From: Glossina fuscipes
Lineage: Eukaryota > Arthropoda > Insecta > Diptera > Glossinidae
Reading direction: 5' to 3'
Assembly (NCBI RefSeq): GCF_014805625.2
Contig: NW_023998415.1
Coordinates: 33,721,138 to 33,785,137 of the forward strand
DNA length: 64,000 nt
This document shows, piece after piece, positions 28,714-43,242 of this stretch. Below the pieces are notes generated by a model. It was given only the letters and a program-made list of their open reading frames with translations. It ran no database searches and was not told the origin of the DNA. Every line of letters begins with the position of its first letter. Within the stretch, counting starts at the first letter, position 1. Position numbers and translations under genes: made by a program.

Positions 28714-29753
28714 ATGCTATCAAGGGCTGCTCTTCTTTCTGGTAATTGTATAAATTTGCTTTTAAAATAAAATACTTGTGCAAAATTATGAAAAAGACAG
28801 CTTATCGGAAGAAAACAAAATGCAATCTTTAAATTACATCATTCAGTATCAAAGCTATCAAGATAAATATTGCGTTTATGTAATCATCTGAGGGTATATA
28901 GTTAACTAGATTGATAGTATATAAATATACGAAAAATTGCAATATTTTAAAAAGTTATTTTTATTAAAATCATCTAACCTTTCGTTTGCATATGAATTAT
29001 AGTCCAACGTCCTTTGAGCGTTCTTGCGGCTAGAAAGGCCGCGAGCTCCAGCGGCGAACGTCCTGTCCGTCTTGAACAACCTGGCAAAGTTCGTTTGGGC
29101 TTCATTCCAGATGAATGGTTCCAATTCTTCTACAACAAAACTGGTGTAACAGGCCCATATACCTTTGGTGTTGGCCTAATCACTTACCTGTGTTCCAAGG
29201 AAATCTATGTGATGGAACATGAATACTATAGTGGTATATCATTGGCTATTATGGCCGTTGTTGCAGTTAAGAAGCTTGGTCCACCAATGGCTAAATGGGC
29301 TGATTCTGAAATTGATCGCATTGAAAACGAATGGAACGAAGGCCGCGAAACAGAATTGAAATCTCTTAAAGATTCGATTGAAGCGGAAAAGAAAGAACAA
29401 TGGCGAGCAGAGGGTTCCCTGATGCTTATGGATGCCAAAAAGGAAAATGTTGCTCTCCAATTGGAAGCGGCTTTCCGAGAGCGGGTTATGAATGTTTACA
29501 ATGAGGTAAAATTTTTCATGCGTCCATCGCTCATGCTATAATAATTAAATTGTACATTATATTTGATTTTCAGGTCAAACGTCGCTTAGACTATCAAGTT
29601 GAATGCCGTCATATTGAGCGTCGCCTTAGCCAAAAACACATGGTTAATTGGATTGTTAACAGTGTATTATCGTCCATCACACCCCAGCAGGAAAAGGACA
29701 CCTTAAACAAATGCATTGCCGACTTGAATGCTTTAGCTGCCCGTGCTAAATAG
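28714..29753 (+). CDS. ATPsynB: Mitochondrial ATP synthase F0 subunit b
   Basis: Three exons, 28714-28741, 29003-29505 and 29574-29753, give 236 residues, close to the ~240 of Drosophila. The N-terminus [23 protein letters not shown] is a basic, acid-free mitochondrial presequence. [22 protein letters not shown] and [19 protein letters not shown] are the conserved membrane-proximal blocks, followed by two hydrophobic stretches and a long charged helix ([28 protein letters not shown] in pieces) that forms the peripheral stalk linking F0 to F1. The tail [21 protein letters not shown] is also conserved. The ATG at 28714 was chosen because it begins the presequence and the exon ends in a clean TCTG|GTAATT donor. 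The gene stands alone on + with about 3.4 kb to the next gene. Confidence 0.95.
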
Positions 29754-31094
29754 ATAATTTACCAACTCCTTTTTTTTTTTCATTTTCTGCTGTGAAACTT
29801 CAATTTTCTTTGAAAGAAAATAATACTGTCAACATTTTTGTTAATAATTGAATGAAATTTATTATATTTAATATTTCAAAAGATTCAAAGTGTTAGCGAA
29901 ATATAAATTTGGTTAAGCAATGATGGCAATCACATGGCTGTCACACGAATTCGTTGGTTTTATGTAAATGATACGTGCATATATAGGGACAGCATGGCTA
30001 TTATCTGATTGTTGGTCCATGGAATATTAATCGTTCCCATTATCACAAAAGAGTGAGTCACAGGGAACGAACTATAATTGACTTGATTGCTTAACTGTCT
30101 GCCTAAGCATTAAAAGTGAATTCAAAGGTAATGACAGTTATAAGGAAAAAAAAATTGCGGAAATTCAGTGAAGTTTGGGCTACAATCCTCAATTCGAGCT
30201 AAAACTCACATAGCTCATATACATAGGAAAAAATTGGTATATATTTTACGCTTTCAAGCTTTATCTTAGCTCATTCATTATTAAAATCTCTGTCTTAAAT
30301 TGAAAAGTCTGCTATTGTCAGTTGATGGAGAAGTTTTATCAGAAGGATATTTTACAGATATATCAAGAACTAGTACGACTCGCTAAGTCAATATATCTGT
30401 TAAGTGAACATTGCTCTCGCCGAGTATATGCAAGTCAGCGAATTTTTATTTTCGTAAGCTCGTAATAGCTAAGAATTTGTATAAACAAGTTTGTGATTGG
30501 GTAGTAGTACTATATAACTGTAGTATTTACTTATAATATGCGAATACAGTTGAATGAGTGCAGTAGTGTATTAAGTTTATTTCTCAAAAAAAAAAAAAAA
30601 AAAATACATGTCTTTCTATAATCTGACTATACTTTTTCTAAATTTTTATCATTCCTACATTTCTCATATGTTTACACACATCAGCGAATTTTGCGCCTTT
30701 GATTTGCTGAATAGAAGAAGAAGAAGAAGAAGCAGATTACCCATATGTATGATGTATGTGTACTGCTTCAGAACGTGCAATCTTGGACACAAACTAAGCA
30801 GAAGTAGAATAATGGAACAATATGAAACAAATGAAACACTTGATGTTAACAACTTACCTTTCTTAATTTTTTAAATAATTTAATTGATGATTAATATATA
30901 AAGGCAAGTTTTATTTACTTAAAATCTATCCGGCAACTCCATTTCCTCTTTCGAACTTAAAGAAGAAATTCGTTCTGGAGTTTCAAAAAACCAAAGTTAT
31001 TTAATAAACAAATTTTCTCGAACGAAAACCTTTTGAAAAGATTTTACACTTGTTACCAGCTTTACAAGGTAGACAGGTGACGCATAAAAGCATT

Positions 31095-31298
31095 TCAATT
31101 GAAAGCGACTTCAAGTAATTTAACATTTTCGCATTTGTTCAGTCTTCCGAAACTGCCGGCCCGCAAAGCTATACTGCATCGATGTGGACAAGCGGTAATC
31201 GAAGGCTCTATGTCTCGTGAATACACTGGCGAATAGCAGAAGTTCCCATTACCATTTTCGCCAATAGAGATGCCGATGATCAAAATACTTGCAAGCAC
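31095..31298 (-). CDS. Possible terminal exon of a small cysteine-containing secreted peptide
   Basis: On the minus strand an AG at 31300-31299 is followed by 67 open codons and a TGA. The reading is VLASILIIGISIG, a signal-peptide-like hydrophobic core, then ENGNGNFCYSP and a segment with four cysteines (FCY, ACPHRC, NKCEN). In-frame stops lie directly before the AG, so if real this is a downstream exon whose start exon I could not find. Base composition is richer in GC than the surroundings. No family was recognised. It could also be chance. Confidence 0.22.
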   Translation of the reverse strand: MLASILIIGISIGENGNGNFCYSPVYSRDIEPSITACPHRCSIALRAGSFGRLNKCENVKLLEVAFN

Positions 31299-31854
31299 CT
31301 ATTATATATCATAAATGTTACTAAAATAATGAATAGAGTTAAGTAGAAATAAATGGATTGTGAAATCGTAGTAAGACTTGTTTCTTTTTTGAGAAATTTC
31401 ATTTTAAAAACCGCGTAAGATGACACGCGTCGAATGAGTAGTGTGTAAATTTGGCAAGGTGTATATAATGCGAAAAACGTTATACAAGATGCATTTAATC
31501 TATTATTTGCAAATTGTATCCTCAACGGATTTAAGTCTATGGTTATATTTATATAATATTTTCACAAAAACCCACACAAATATACCCTACCTCATAGTGA
31601 CTGCTATCGCACGTCATCTCTAGCACGTCATTCCTTGTCATTTTTTTATTTTAAGACTATAAGCTCAGACTCTTCTCTGCTCAGACGCTTCTTCTTATAA
31701 GAAACTATATATGAAAATTATAAGAAAAAAGCAAATAAATGAAACATGAATTAAATGTTTAATTTTACCAATAAAGTCCTCCTCAATATATGTGTCTGGT
31801 CCAATTAAATTAAATATATTAAAAAGCTTTGACTCCATGTATTTTCACGGTAAA

Positions 31855-32340
31855 GTAAATTTTTTATACCGTACACCATTTGTGGTATAGGGTATATTAA
31901 GCAAGTGTGGACATTTGTAGCACGCAGAAGGGCTTAAGGTAGACCCAATTTTTATTAAACCGATCGATTCAGGACTATACTCTGAATTGATCTAAGCCTA
32001 TCCATCCATATCCCTAATTTATGTTTAAGCTGCAAGTCGCCATTTTTGAGATATTTTAATCAAATTTGATTTACATACGTATTTCACCCAAGGACGAATG
32101 CTATTAAAAAAAGTTCGGATCGGTCCACGCTTTTCGATCCCTTTTTAATCGTTATAAGGAAAAAAAATCGCGATTTTCCAAATTTCGCGGCAGAAATGGC
32201 TAAGTAGTAGTATTTCGGCATTCTAAATTGGTATGAAAACTTTGGACAGGGTGTGGCAATTTTTGAACTTCCTCCCATATAACGAAAACTGAAGTTCATT
32301 CGACAAGATGTAATAATTTTCCGTGCTTCACGATGAAAAT
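31855..32340. repeat. Diverged interspersed repeat (second type)
   Basis: The block tttttataccgtacaccattt, then agggtatattaag, then a decayed version of a -gcacgcagaagggc- motif resembles a very common fly repeat that begins with a stop-and-TATA-like box followed by an -aacgcccagaaggaag- segment. Homology is from memory and imperfect. The sequence past 32100 with paired A- and T-rich blocks may belong to it. There is no coding potential. Confidence 0.35.
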
Positions 32341-33167
32341 TATATCATATAAGTAATTTAACACAAAAAATTAAACTGCACCAAATTTGAACCATTTTGG
32401 CCTATCTTTTGTATCCTAATGAGGACTTTCACGAAAATGTATCGTTTGTAGAGCAGTAAAGTGGAAGTTTTAATATGAAAATCGAATATAATTGCCTAGG
32501 TACAAATAATTTCTTTCCACTGTGACTGGTTGCTTCATAAAACGTACCTGACACATTCAATTTACCCAAAATTTCACAGGTATCAGGTGACGTAGACATA
32601 GATGTGTGAACCAATGTAAGTTTCACATGTTTATAGGATGCCGTTCACTATTAACCAAGGTGTAGAGAGATCGACGTTGAATTTTAACAAAAAACTGAAG
32701 GAATTTATTCCCTTAAAAATTATTTTGACTGATTATTTTGTCTAACTAATTTCACTATATCAGAATATTAATTTCGGAATGCAAGAAAATGTATTATATT
32801 TAGCGCATGTCAGCTTATCTTCTAAGGCTAAATGGGGTAACCATATCCCGAAATGAAGCAACGATTTCAAACACTTTTTGCAACTGTGCTTCTTACGTGT
32901 CATTTTCATTTTATTTACGAAGAAGGTGCGATTCAGGAATTAATTTTTTAGCTACGAATATTATTACGTGTCATTTTATTTTATTTACAAGAAGGTGTAT
33001 ACGTTGTCCCTTGTGAAATTTTGCAGCAACAAAAGTAATTTTTTATATCCTAGTATTATTCAAAATAATTGTCTTCTATCCTTTTATTAAGCAATTAAAT
33101 TTTTTTTTCTTTTCAGAAAATTTGTTTTGTGGATTAGAAATAAACAAAAAAAAACAAAAGTGAAGAA

Positions 33168-34488
<1,321 letters not shown>

Positions 34489-37400
34489 ATTTCTTCTGCT
34501 AGCCTTTCTTCTTCAACGGAAATCATTTCACATATGCATTAAAATATATGAAAAAGCTCACATAACATAAATCTACCTAAAAGTAACATAAATCAAGTTA
34601 ACCGTTAAAAAGTCACTGCAAAATCTATTAATCGACCAAGTCTGAAGCTTGCATTTGCTATTCAAACTATCTATGTAATCTTTATTCGATTATTGACTGC
34701 GAATATATGCACATATTGCGCACAACAGATTATAAATTCATACTGTTTGAAAACCACTAAGCATAGCGGCTTTGCATAGATTTGATGAATTTCAATGATG
34801 TAATATTGTAATTTTTTCTTTTTATTTGTTTTCTAATGTCAATTTATTCTTTCATCGTAAGATTTAATGAAGTTTTGTAATAGTTTATTAAGCATTCCCT
34901 TCACTTCGAGGAAAGATTATGTTATTCTCTTTATTTGTACTTCTTTTCCGATTTTCTCTTTAATTAATTCATTAAGTACTGATAGTTAAAATTACTTTTA
35001 ATTGGATAAAAAAAAAAAAAGGAAAAAGCATTTTTGTATAAAAAAAAAAATAATGCGTTTAAATGTAACGGCATATAAATAGATATGTATAGTAATTTTT
35101 TTTACTTAATAAAAAACTAAGAGACATACAAATGTTAAATGACATTTTACTCACTCATCCACCGTAGAGTATAACACCGCTTGCGATTATATTCCATATG
35201 TTTGTCATCATTTTTCCCCTTGACCAAAAGAAAACAAAGGAAATCTAAAATTAGACTTTCTAACATCTACCGCTACTTACGTTACATCGAAGGAGATCTC
35301 CTTAATACTTTATGGCAATATAATAATAATAATAGTGCAATATGCATATATAGATAATTCAGTTATATGTATAAATATAAAATATTTGATTACCAAATAC
35401 AAGTCTGTAATCTGACTTTGTAGCGTTTTGTAGGTAATTGCACAAATTTATATTTACCACGGTTTATACCTAATGGACTTATAGACGATACTCTTGGCGG
35501 TATGTAATTGTGTTAATGAATTTTTCCCAGAGACATTTGGAGGCTATCGCGACTGAGATTTACATTACTATGTGTTATAAAACTCTTACAAAATAGAACC
35601 GAGTACAAAAACAAGCACACTAGAATCATAAAACCTATGACCCCACAATACTTATTGTCTTTTTTATTTATGGCGAAATGGATGGCATTATATATTATAA
35701 TATTCATATATCAGACAAATATCAGAAACATTTTACCAAAGAATTTTCACTGCCAGTGCAGAAGAGCACAAATTCGTTATTCGTTTCGGGTTCGCGGGTT
35801 CCTACCTTGAAGGACAAACTCCTACGGCATTCGATGGCACACGAGTTACCTTCACAAGCGATAACTCACGTCCTTCAAGTAGTAGAAAAGTCCCCATTGT
35901 AGAGGGCTGTACTACTCCCGAGATACTGAAATAGAAAATGGGTGTGAGCCATTTTACCGCTTATTGGTGTGCGTCGAAGCTTACCTAAACACTTCTTGAA
36001 TAGTTTCCTACGAAATTTTGGGGTAACCACAGCGTCTACGATATTCCCCGAAGGGTCGCACCCAGCAGCCAGGTAAGATAGTCGTGATGGTCAGATAGGT
36101 ACTGTATCTTCATACCAGGAGCAAGCGTAGTTTTGTGCGACCTGATCCTCTTCTCTCGTGGACACCCATTAACTTCATGAGTTATCATTCTAGTACAGAA
36201 CTTACGGCATGCTATACAGTTTGAGGTGATCTATTATTGTACGCAGCTGGAGTCCCTCTTTCCTTTGGACCATGCCAAACAACTGTGACACAAGAATCCA
36301 AGGGGAGGAGAAGAATGCTATCATTTCAATACAAAAGAGAGCTTTCTCCCGATACAGCTCTTAGGCTTCTACGAGAAAAACCCGTCGCCAGGTTATAGAC
36401 AGCAAACCTTAAACCCTTCTCTGCCGTTGACTATGCAACTCCCAAAAGTGAGATCCATGAAAGCAGCAATCGAAGGTTATAGGAAGTACCACAATAAGGT
36501 GAGGGATCTTGTAGTTCCATTCCCCTGCTGGAGAGAACAAAATGGAGGCCATTGGGTAGAACTCAAGCCTTTTAAAGAAGGGAGAAATATGTCACGCCAG
36601 CGGATATTCACGTTATCTACATCGTTTAAAAGCTAGAGCTTCGCCCCGACGTATGGCCAGGAGCTCCTAACCTTGACTTGGTGACTCCCGTTCATGCACA
36701 AGAGTTCAAATGTTCACCGATGACTAAAGTGGACCCCACAGTATCGGAAATATTGAACGTCAGCGTAATGTGGGATGAGTCTAACTTCAGGAAGGCCATT
36801 TCCACGCAAATAATATGTAGAAATAAAAGCTATCTAACCAATTAAAGCTTTTTTCACGTAAAACTCCTCGCCACGCTACCCAAATTGCCCGTTATCGCAA
36901 CAATATAACTATAGAAGTCTTACCCACTGTTTTTTATGTTCTTATTTTTATGTGAAATATACAAAGACATTACTTATGTTTTCGTTCACCTTGCACCAAT
37001 AATCTTGTTTAACCGTTATCGTCGAGACCACGTCTGCGCCTCAGAAAAAAAAAACAAAAATTACGAATGAACCCTTAGGTTACAACTGAAAGAAAACCTT
37101 TTATGGCAATTTCGCAATGATTAGGGAGAAAGAGAGGAGGAATGAAAAAAATAGAGTATACAAATTTTGGTGAAGTATGATCGGGGAGGAAGGCGAAAGA
37201 AAACTCACCAAAAACGTAGTTATGCGACCTTGCAAGCATAATTTTTTATAATAATTATTTTCCAGTGACACTTGACAGATTAACAAAGTACCTACTAAAT
37301 TTTACAATGTTGTAGAAATTCTTGAAAAATGTTGAGGCAATGGGAGTCGTTAATTACTACAAATTTTGGTTGTGACTACCGACCATAAAATAAAGTTTAA

Positions 37401-39417
37401 ACTTAGGGTCCTGACACAATGAGATGTCATTTTAATTTTCGGGTTAACATCTAAGTGGTAAACATAATGTTCCGCCGCGCTACCATATTGTTTTACAGGA
37501 AAATGTAAACAAAAACATAAGGTTTTAAGACCAAGAATTAATTGTAAACATAAACTAATTTATAAAAAAAAATAACAAAAAAAAATTTGACATAAAAGTA
37601 AACAAATTTGTTTATTGATTAGTGTTAAAGAAGATTATATATTAGATATATTTTTGTGTATTAAATGATCCATAATTTGCAAACTACCATTTATCTTTCC
37701 GTAAAAAACAACTTGATAAATATATATTAACTCTTAAAACAAATGATTGCTTGTTTTTCATTTCCTAAAAAAATAATGCATGCCCAATGCAAACCCAATT
37801 TGCAAATCGCACAACGTGAAAGAAAATGTACATTAGTGTTATGTATCCGTAAATTAAATAAATCATTTCTAAACTTAAAAAATATGCCTTTATTTCCTCT
37901 TGTGCATTGATTTCTTTTTATTTTGTTTGCATTTACATGCAAATGCATATGGTTGGTCAATTCCCAAAGTCAAGTTTTGCAAAACGTCGGCAAAGTTGAA
38001 GTCACAACACGAAAATAGGAATAACGCTTCATTTTCTCAGTCATCTTTGAGGTAATTTAATCCCCAAAAATATTTTCGACAAATAAATTTTGAGTTGTAC
38101 AACACCGTTTAATATATGTTTTTTTTACTTTGTAAAACAAATTCTGAATCAATTTAACGAGCAGAAGAAAAGATTATTTTTATTTTGTCTAATTATTGGC
38201 TCAAATCATTTTTATTTTTAATGCCGAATTTAATGTTATCTATTATATTAAAATTCGTTTACGATCAGAGGGCGATAACAATAATTGCGTAAAGAAGAAA
38301 AATTTCCCTAATTGTCTTCTTTTTGGTTTGGTTAGATGAATGAATTAGGCTTGCTAATGAATGAATTTTAATTAATCGCGTATCCTGTGTGCTTTATGAG
38401 TGATGGCGACAGCATATGACGTATATAAAAAAAAACGACACAGATTTCCTTCTGTTAGGAGACAGAGATGTGGTGTTGGTCAGTTATGTACTGTCTTTCT
38501 GAAGTTATTTTTACAGGATTGACTGCAAGTTGTAACTGATTAAAGTATTAAGTAGACGAAGTCCAAAAAAAAAAAATCACGAGTAGTTAAATGTTAACTA
38601 GGTTAAATTAAAGGGACCATTGATGCCAGCACGAAGTATGTATGTTATACACACTGACAATATTGAAATGCGTCATGATGTCAAGTTTTGTGCATCCGAA
38701 AATGAAACGTGCAGCTGACTCGGCGATATAGCACTCGTCTCATGTATCAGGTGACACAGCGATATCCAAATCGGTTGACATCATCAATCGGTTGACATTC
38801 ATCAATGAGAGGGTCATGTTGTACGAATCTTTTTTTTGACTAAGATAAAGGCCGATTTACGGGAAGCAGCAGTGTGAATTCTGTTTAAAAAGAATTCCTT
38901 TGATGATATGGATGGCAACATCATCACCGACACGGCATTTGCAGACGAACGTATTCGACATATTTTCGTCAGATATGAAAATCTCTATGAGAACAGGAAA
39001 GTCAATTCCCACATAGCTTAGTAAAAAATCCATAGAGTGAGCTTTACGTTTGAAACTTTAGATAATATATTGCAAAAAAAGGGGTAATTTGTCATTACTG
39101 AAACGCCTTAAAGTAATGCTGGATCGACGCTTGTAGTTTCCTCACTTAAGAGGACTAATGCTTGTTATTAGTAATATTAGATTTAGGGCGACGTTTTGGA
39201 AGATTTAAGTGTTTGGGATGGGCGAGATAAGATTTCGATTTAGCTAAAAACTTGACGCTCTTGTTGGTGAAAACTTGTTGACATTATCAGAAATTTGTCC
39301 ATTTCAGAAAAATTGAACGGCTGATGTATTTTTAGTTTGTTTTTAGTCTGTTTGGTTATTTCGATTTATAGGCAGTCAAATTGTGGCAAACATTAAAGAA
39401 AATTTTAAAAAACAATT
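34489..39417. other. Long gene-poor stretch
   Basis: Nearly 5 kb without a recognisable gene. From about 35750 to 36840 the base composition is clearly less AT-rich than elsewhere, and short ORFs at 35678-35902 and 36427-36636 (containing KAAIEGYRKYHNKVRDLVVPFPCW) hint at a decayed element. I could not name it. Near 38890-39020 the + strand reads KNSFDDMDGNIITDTAFADERIRHIF in pieces before a stop, another unassigned remnant. The remainder is AT-rich. Confidence 0.4.
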
Positions 39418-40164
39418 ATGCTACTAAATAAACGTTGGAAGCCGGTTTTACTAAATGAAAGAAACACTGTGTTTGATGGTGACTATAACGTAAGTAAAAA
39501 TACATATTGCACTTTATATATTTTTGAAGCTCTATTCATCCAATATAATAATTTCAAGGATCTGCGGTTATTGCTGTGCAGTTCTTGCAACATCCGAAAT
39601 CTTAAGCTGTCTCAAGAATGGTGTGGTTCAATTTTTACTTCTCGGGAGATCATGGATGCTTTAAGGAAATATCAGAAAACCGTGGGCAAGAATAAATGTG
39701 CATTTCAGATTAAAAAGGACTCTGTACTGTCGGCGAATGTGGCAGCTGATCTAATACTGCCTGATAGTACACAAATGCAACTAACAATGATACCTTCAGA
39801 TAATGATAGTAATGTAATATTTCTCCTAGAAGGCAAATATCATATCCACAGACGTTGTATATGAAGAATCACATTTTGTGTTTATATCTTTATACCAGTA
39901 GATCAGTTTATTAGTATACTTACAAACAGTCCTCTCAACAATTTGGATGCATTTGTCAACAATAATTGGTTACGCATGGCCCTTAGAAAAGGCGTGGACG
40001 TTCTTTACATCGATGACTCAATATTTTTTGAGAGTAGTGCGGATTTATACCACCCAACGGAATTTCAACTGAGAGCTCTCGTGGACTTAATTCGGCCGCG
40101 TTTCATATATGGTTTGAGCGGTAAGCCGCTGCCCGAGCACATTTATTTAGTTGCCTACAAGTAG
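39418..40164 (+). CDS. Unidentified protein of about 211 residues
   Basis: The proposed exons are 39418-39489, 39559-39856 and 39899-40164. The first intron (69 nt, AAC|GTAAGT to TTTCAAG) is in frame and could be retained. The second is needed to pass a TGA at 39862: with donor GTT|GTATAT and acceptor ATACCAG the join is in phase, but the intron would be only 42 nt, short for a fly. The product reads MLLNKRWKPVLLNERNTVFD, then a Cys pair (LLCSSCNIRNLK), LSQEWCGSIFTSREIMDALRKYQ, and a C-terminal half LNNLDAFVNNNWLRMALRKG up to EHIYLVAYK-stop. Composition and length suggest a real globular protein, but I do not recognise the family. It ends 111 bp from the end of the convergent SOSS-B gene. If the 42-nt intron is wrong, this may be two ORFs or a pseudogene. 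Confidence 0.5.
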
Positions 40165-40275
40165 ACTTTTGCCATTGATTGAAAAAAGAAGACATAAATG
40201 TACACTTTTGCCTTTAATTCTCATATATTTAGTAAAAACTTATTTCCTAAACTAAATTATTATTTTGAATTAAAG

Positions 40276-41052
<777 letters not shown>

Positions 41053-41561
41053 TTATTTACTTAAGAGTATTAAAGTTTATGTGCTGACAGTGTTTCCACG
41101 AATACCTAAAAACCTAGTTCAAATAAAGAAACTAGAAAATAAAAACGTTCTAGTTAGTTACTGGCTCTGCTACTGAATGAGTAGTCTTTATCCATATTTA
41201 ATGCAATTTTCTGCCGACCATCTTTTCTGAATAAGAATTAATGCAATTTTTCGTTAGCAGAACATTTAAATTATACGTGTCTAAAGAAAAATAAATGACT
41301 GGCGTATGCAGTTATGTAGACGGTTGGTAACCATACATTTGCAAATTTTTAAGGCAATTGCCCCTTCTTTTGTGGAAGGTTTTTTTTAAAACACGCAAAA
41401 TTTTCTGGATAAGATGGCTTTAACATACAGAAAATTATATTATTACATATACTTTGATCTCCTATTTTAAGACCGTATAGGATATTTGTCATATGCAGTA
41501 TAACTATCGCAATGATAAGTTTATATAACAGTTATAACAATCTTGCTTAATTTTATGCGTA

Positions 41562-41562
41562 C

Positions 41563-41630
<68 letters not shown>

Positions 41631-41634
41631 GTAT
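41562..41634. repeat. TA-rich minisatellite with ~20-nt period
   Basis: Runs of TA are interrupted at near-regular intervals by a C or G (tatac / tatgta), giving three to four units of about 20 nt. Without non-repeating spacers it is simply a compound AT microsatellite. Confidence 0.8.
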
Positions 41635-41802
41635 AACTAACTATTTCTATCAGTTATTAATATTAATTATCAATAATACTAGGGTTAGTCAACTTTATAA
41701 TAATTTATGAGCCTTTTTTTTTTGGTCCTAATTAACAAATCGCCAAAGTTTATTTTAATACAAAATCAAAAAGTTTTAAAATTCTGTGTTAGTTTTATCT
41801 AC

Positions 41803-41973
41803 TTAACACGTTGACGCTCATTTTACAATCAGTAAGTGCTTCCAAAAGCACACTTCTTTTTGTTGTGATTGTTGTTGTTTTCTAATACCAAAAATACAGG
41901 ACTTCTATACACGCGTATACCTACAACCACACACTGTGGACGTCTTTAGACGTCATTTACGCCAACGGGTTAA
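41803..41973. mobile_element. Possible piggyBac-like MITE with TTAA target duplication
   Basis: A 163-bp segment (41807-41969) is bounded by TTAA on both sides (41803-41806 and 41970-41973). Reading inward, the left end is CACGTTGACGCTCATTTTAC and the inverse of the right end is CCCGTTGGCGTAAATGACGT. The first ten positions agree at eight, and the outer TTAA is the target-site signature of the piggyBac superfamily. The interior has no ORF, a GTTGTT-rich tract, and the palindrome gacgtctttagacgtc near 41939-41954. Imperfect ends imply an old copy. The superfamily call is inference from TTAA and short inverted ends only. Confidence 0.4.
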
Positions 41974-42338
41974 GTTATATGTATTTTTTTTTCATGACTG
42001 TAAATGATTGCAGCTATTCATTTTGCCAATTTTTTTCTGCAGCTTAATGAGAAACGAGAAACCGGTTTGATTTATCAGAAAAAAAATCAAAAGTTATTTG
42101 TAAATCACAATCAACAAGTTTGCTGAAATGGTTTTATTCCCTTTCTCTTATTAATCAAGCATCACTTGGTGTTATTGGCTTAATGTGCTTTTTCTGTATT
42201 AGTTGTGTTAGCTCATGTGTCGATGCTTCATTCGCCTGATATACTTGTATTGAATAACTTTTATAGAAAACTTTAAATTCAGTCTTACTTCGTCTGTTGT
42301 ATTGAGCGGTGGCTTACTCAAATAGAAAGAACTTGGTC

Positions 42339-43242
42339 ATGTCTGTGGGTCGTGTTTTAATATATGGTGGTAAAGGAGCTTTGGGAGCAGCATGTGTTTC
42401 ACATTTCAAAGATAACAATTATGTGATTTTGCGCTCTAATGACCTTTTAATTATTTCTACTAAAATTTTTACTTTTTATACTTTCGTTTTTTGCTCAGTG
42501 GGTTGGCAGTATAGATTTGAATGAAAATGATCGGGCTGATGTTAGCATCGTTGTACCTCGCGATTCCTCTTGGATCGAGCAAGAGCAAGAGGTTCTTGGA
42601 AAAGTTGGTGATGCTTTGCAAAATAATAAATTGGATGCTGTTATTTGCGTGGCTGGTGGTTGGGCGGGCGGCAATGCTGAAAAAGGTTGATTTTATTTAT
42701 TTATCTTTTAAAATAGTGAAAGCTTTAACTTGTTGTGTCAAAACACAGATTTGGCTAAAAATGCCGATTTGATGTGGCGTCAAAGTGTGTGGACCTCCAC
42801 CATTTCGGCAACGGTAGCTGCTCATTACCTTAAGCCGGGTGGTCTGCTTGCTTTAACTGGTGCTCAGCCAGCCTTAAAGGGCACACCAGGCATGATTGGT
42901 TATGGTCTAGCCAAAGCTGCGGTACATCAGCTAACTCATTCAATGGCAGGTAAAAATTCAGGTTTACCGGAAGGCGCTTTCGTTGTGTCTATATTGCCAG
43001 TTACGTTGGATACTCCAATGAATCGAAAATGGATGCCCAAAGCTGATTTTGCCACCTGGACACCACTTAATGAGATAGCTGGGTAAGAAGCTTTTATTGT
43101 AGAAAGAATATATATAGATGTAATTTGGACGATTTTTAGGATTTTTCACAAATGGACTAAAGGAGAACAACGCCACAAAAATGGTGCTTTAATACAACTC
43201 ATAACTAAGGATGGTACTACTCAGTTAGTGGAATCGGATTAG
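42339..43242 (+). CDS. Dhpr: Dihydropteridine reductase
   Basis: Four exons, 42339-42422, 42499-42685, 42749-43082 and 43140-43242, give 235 residues. The N-terminal Rossmann motif is [20 protein letters not shown] (G-x-x-x-A-x-G nucleotide loop). Exon 2 starts [11 protein letters not shown], whose acidic strand end binds the adenine ribose of NADH. Exon 3 carries [21 protein letters not shown] and, after GGLLALTGA, the catalytic Tyr/Lys pair of short-chain dehydrogenases in [16 protein letters not shown]. The enzyme uses NADH to regenerate tetrahydrobiopterin from quinonoid dihydrobiopterin for the aromatic amino acid hydroxylases and, in flies, eye pigment chemistry. Three introns of 57-76 bp are typical. 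The first donor is GTGATT, weaker than usual, but the phase and protein fit. Confidence 0.95.

Larger units (their letters stand above)
29754..33167. other. Intergenic region between ATPsynB and SERP
   Basis: This region holds poly(A) and microsatellite tracts (GAA near 30713-30733, A-run near 30586-30603), a possible small secreted-peptide exon at 31298-31095 and a diverged repeat at 31855-32340, both listed separately. A T-rich tract ending CTTTTCAG at 33116 looks like a 5' UTR acceptor for SERP, so an upstream non-coding exon of that gene probably lies somewhere here. Confidence 0.45.

Noticed and set aside
41562..41634. Regular ~20-nt units resembling a CRISPR array
   Set aside because: There are no distinct spacers, the units are plain TA sequence, and the genome is eukaryotic.
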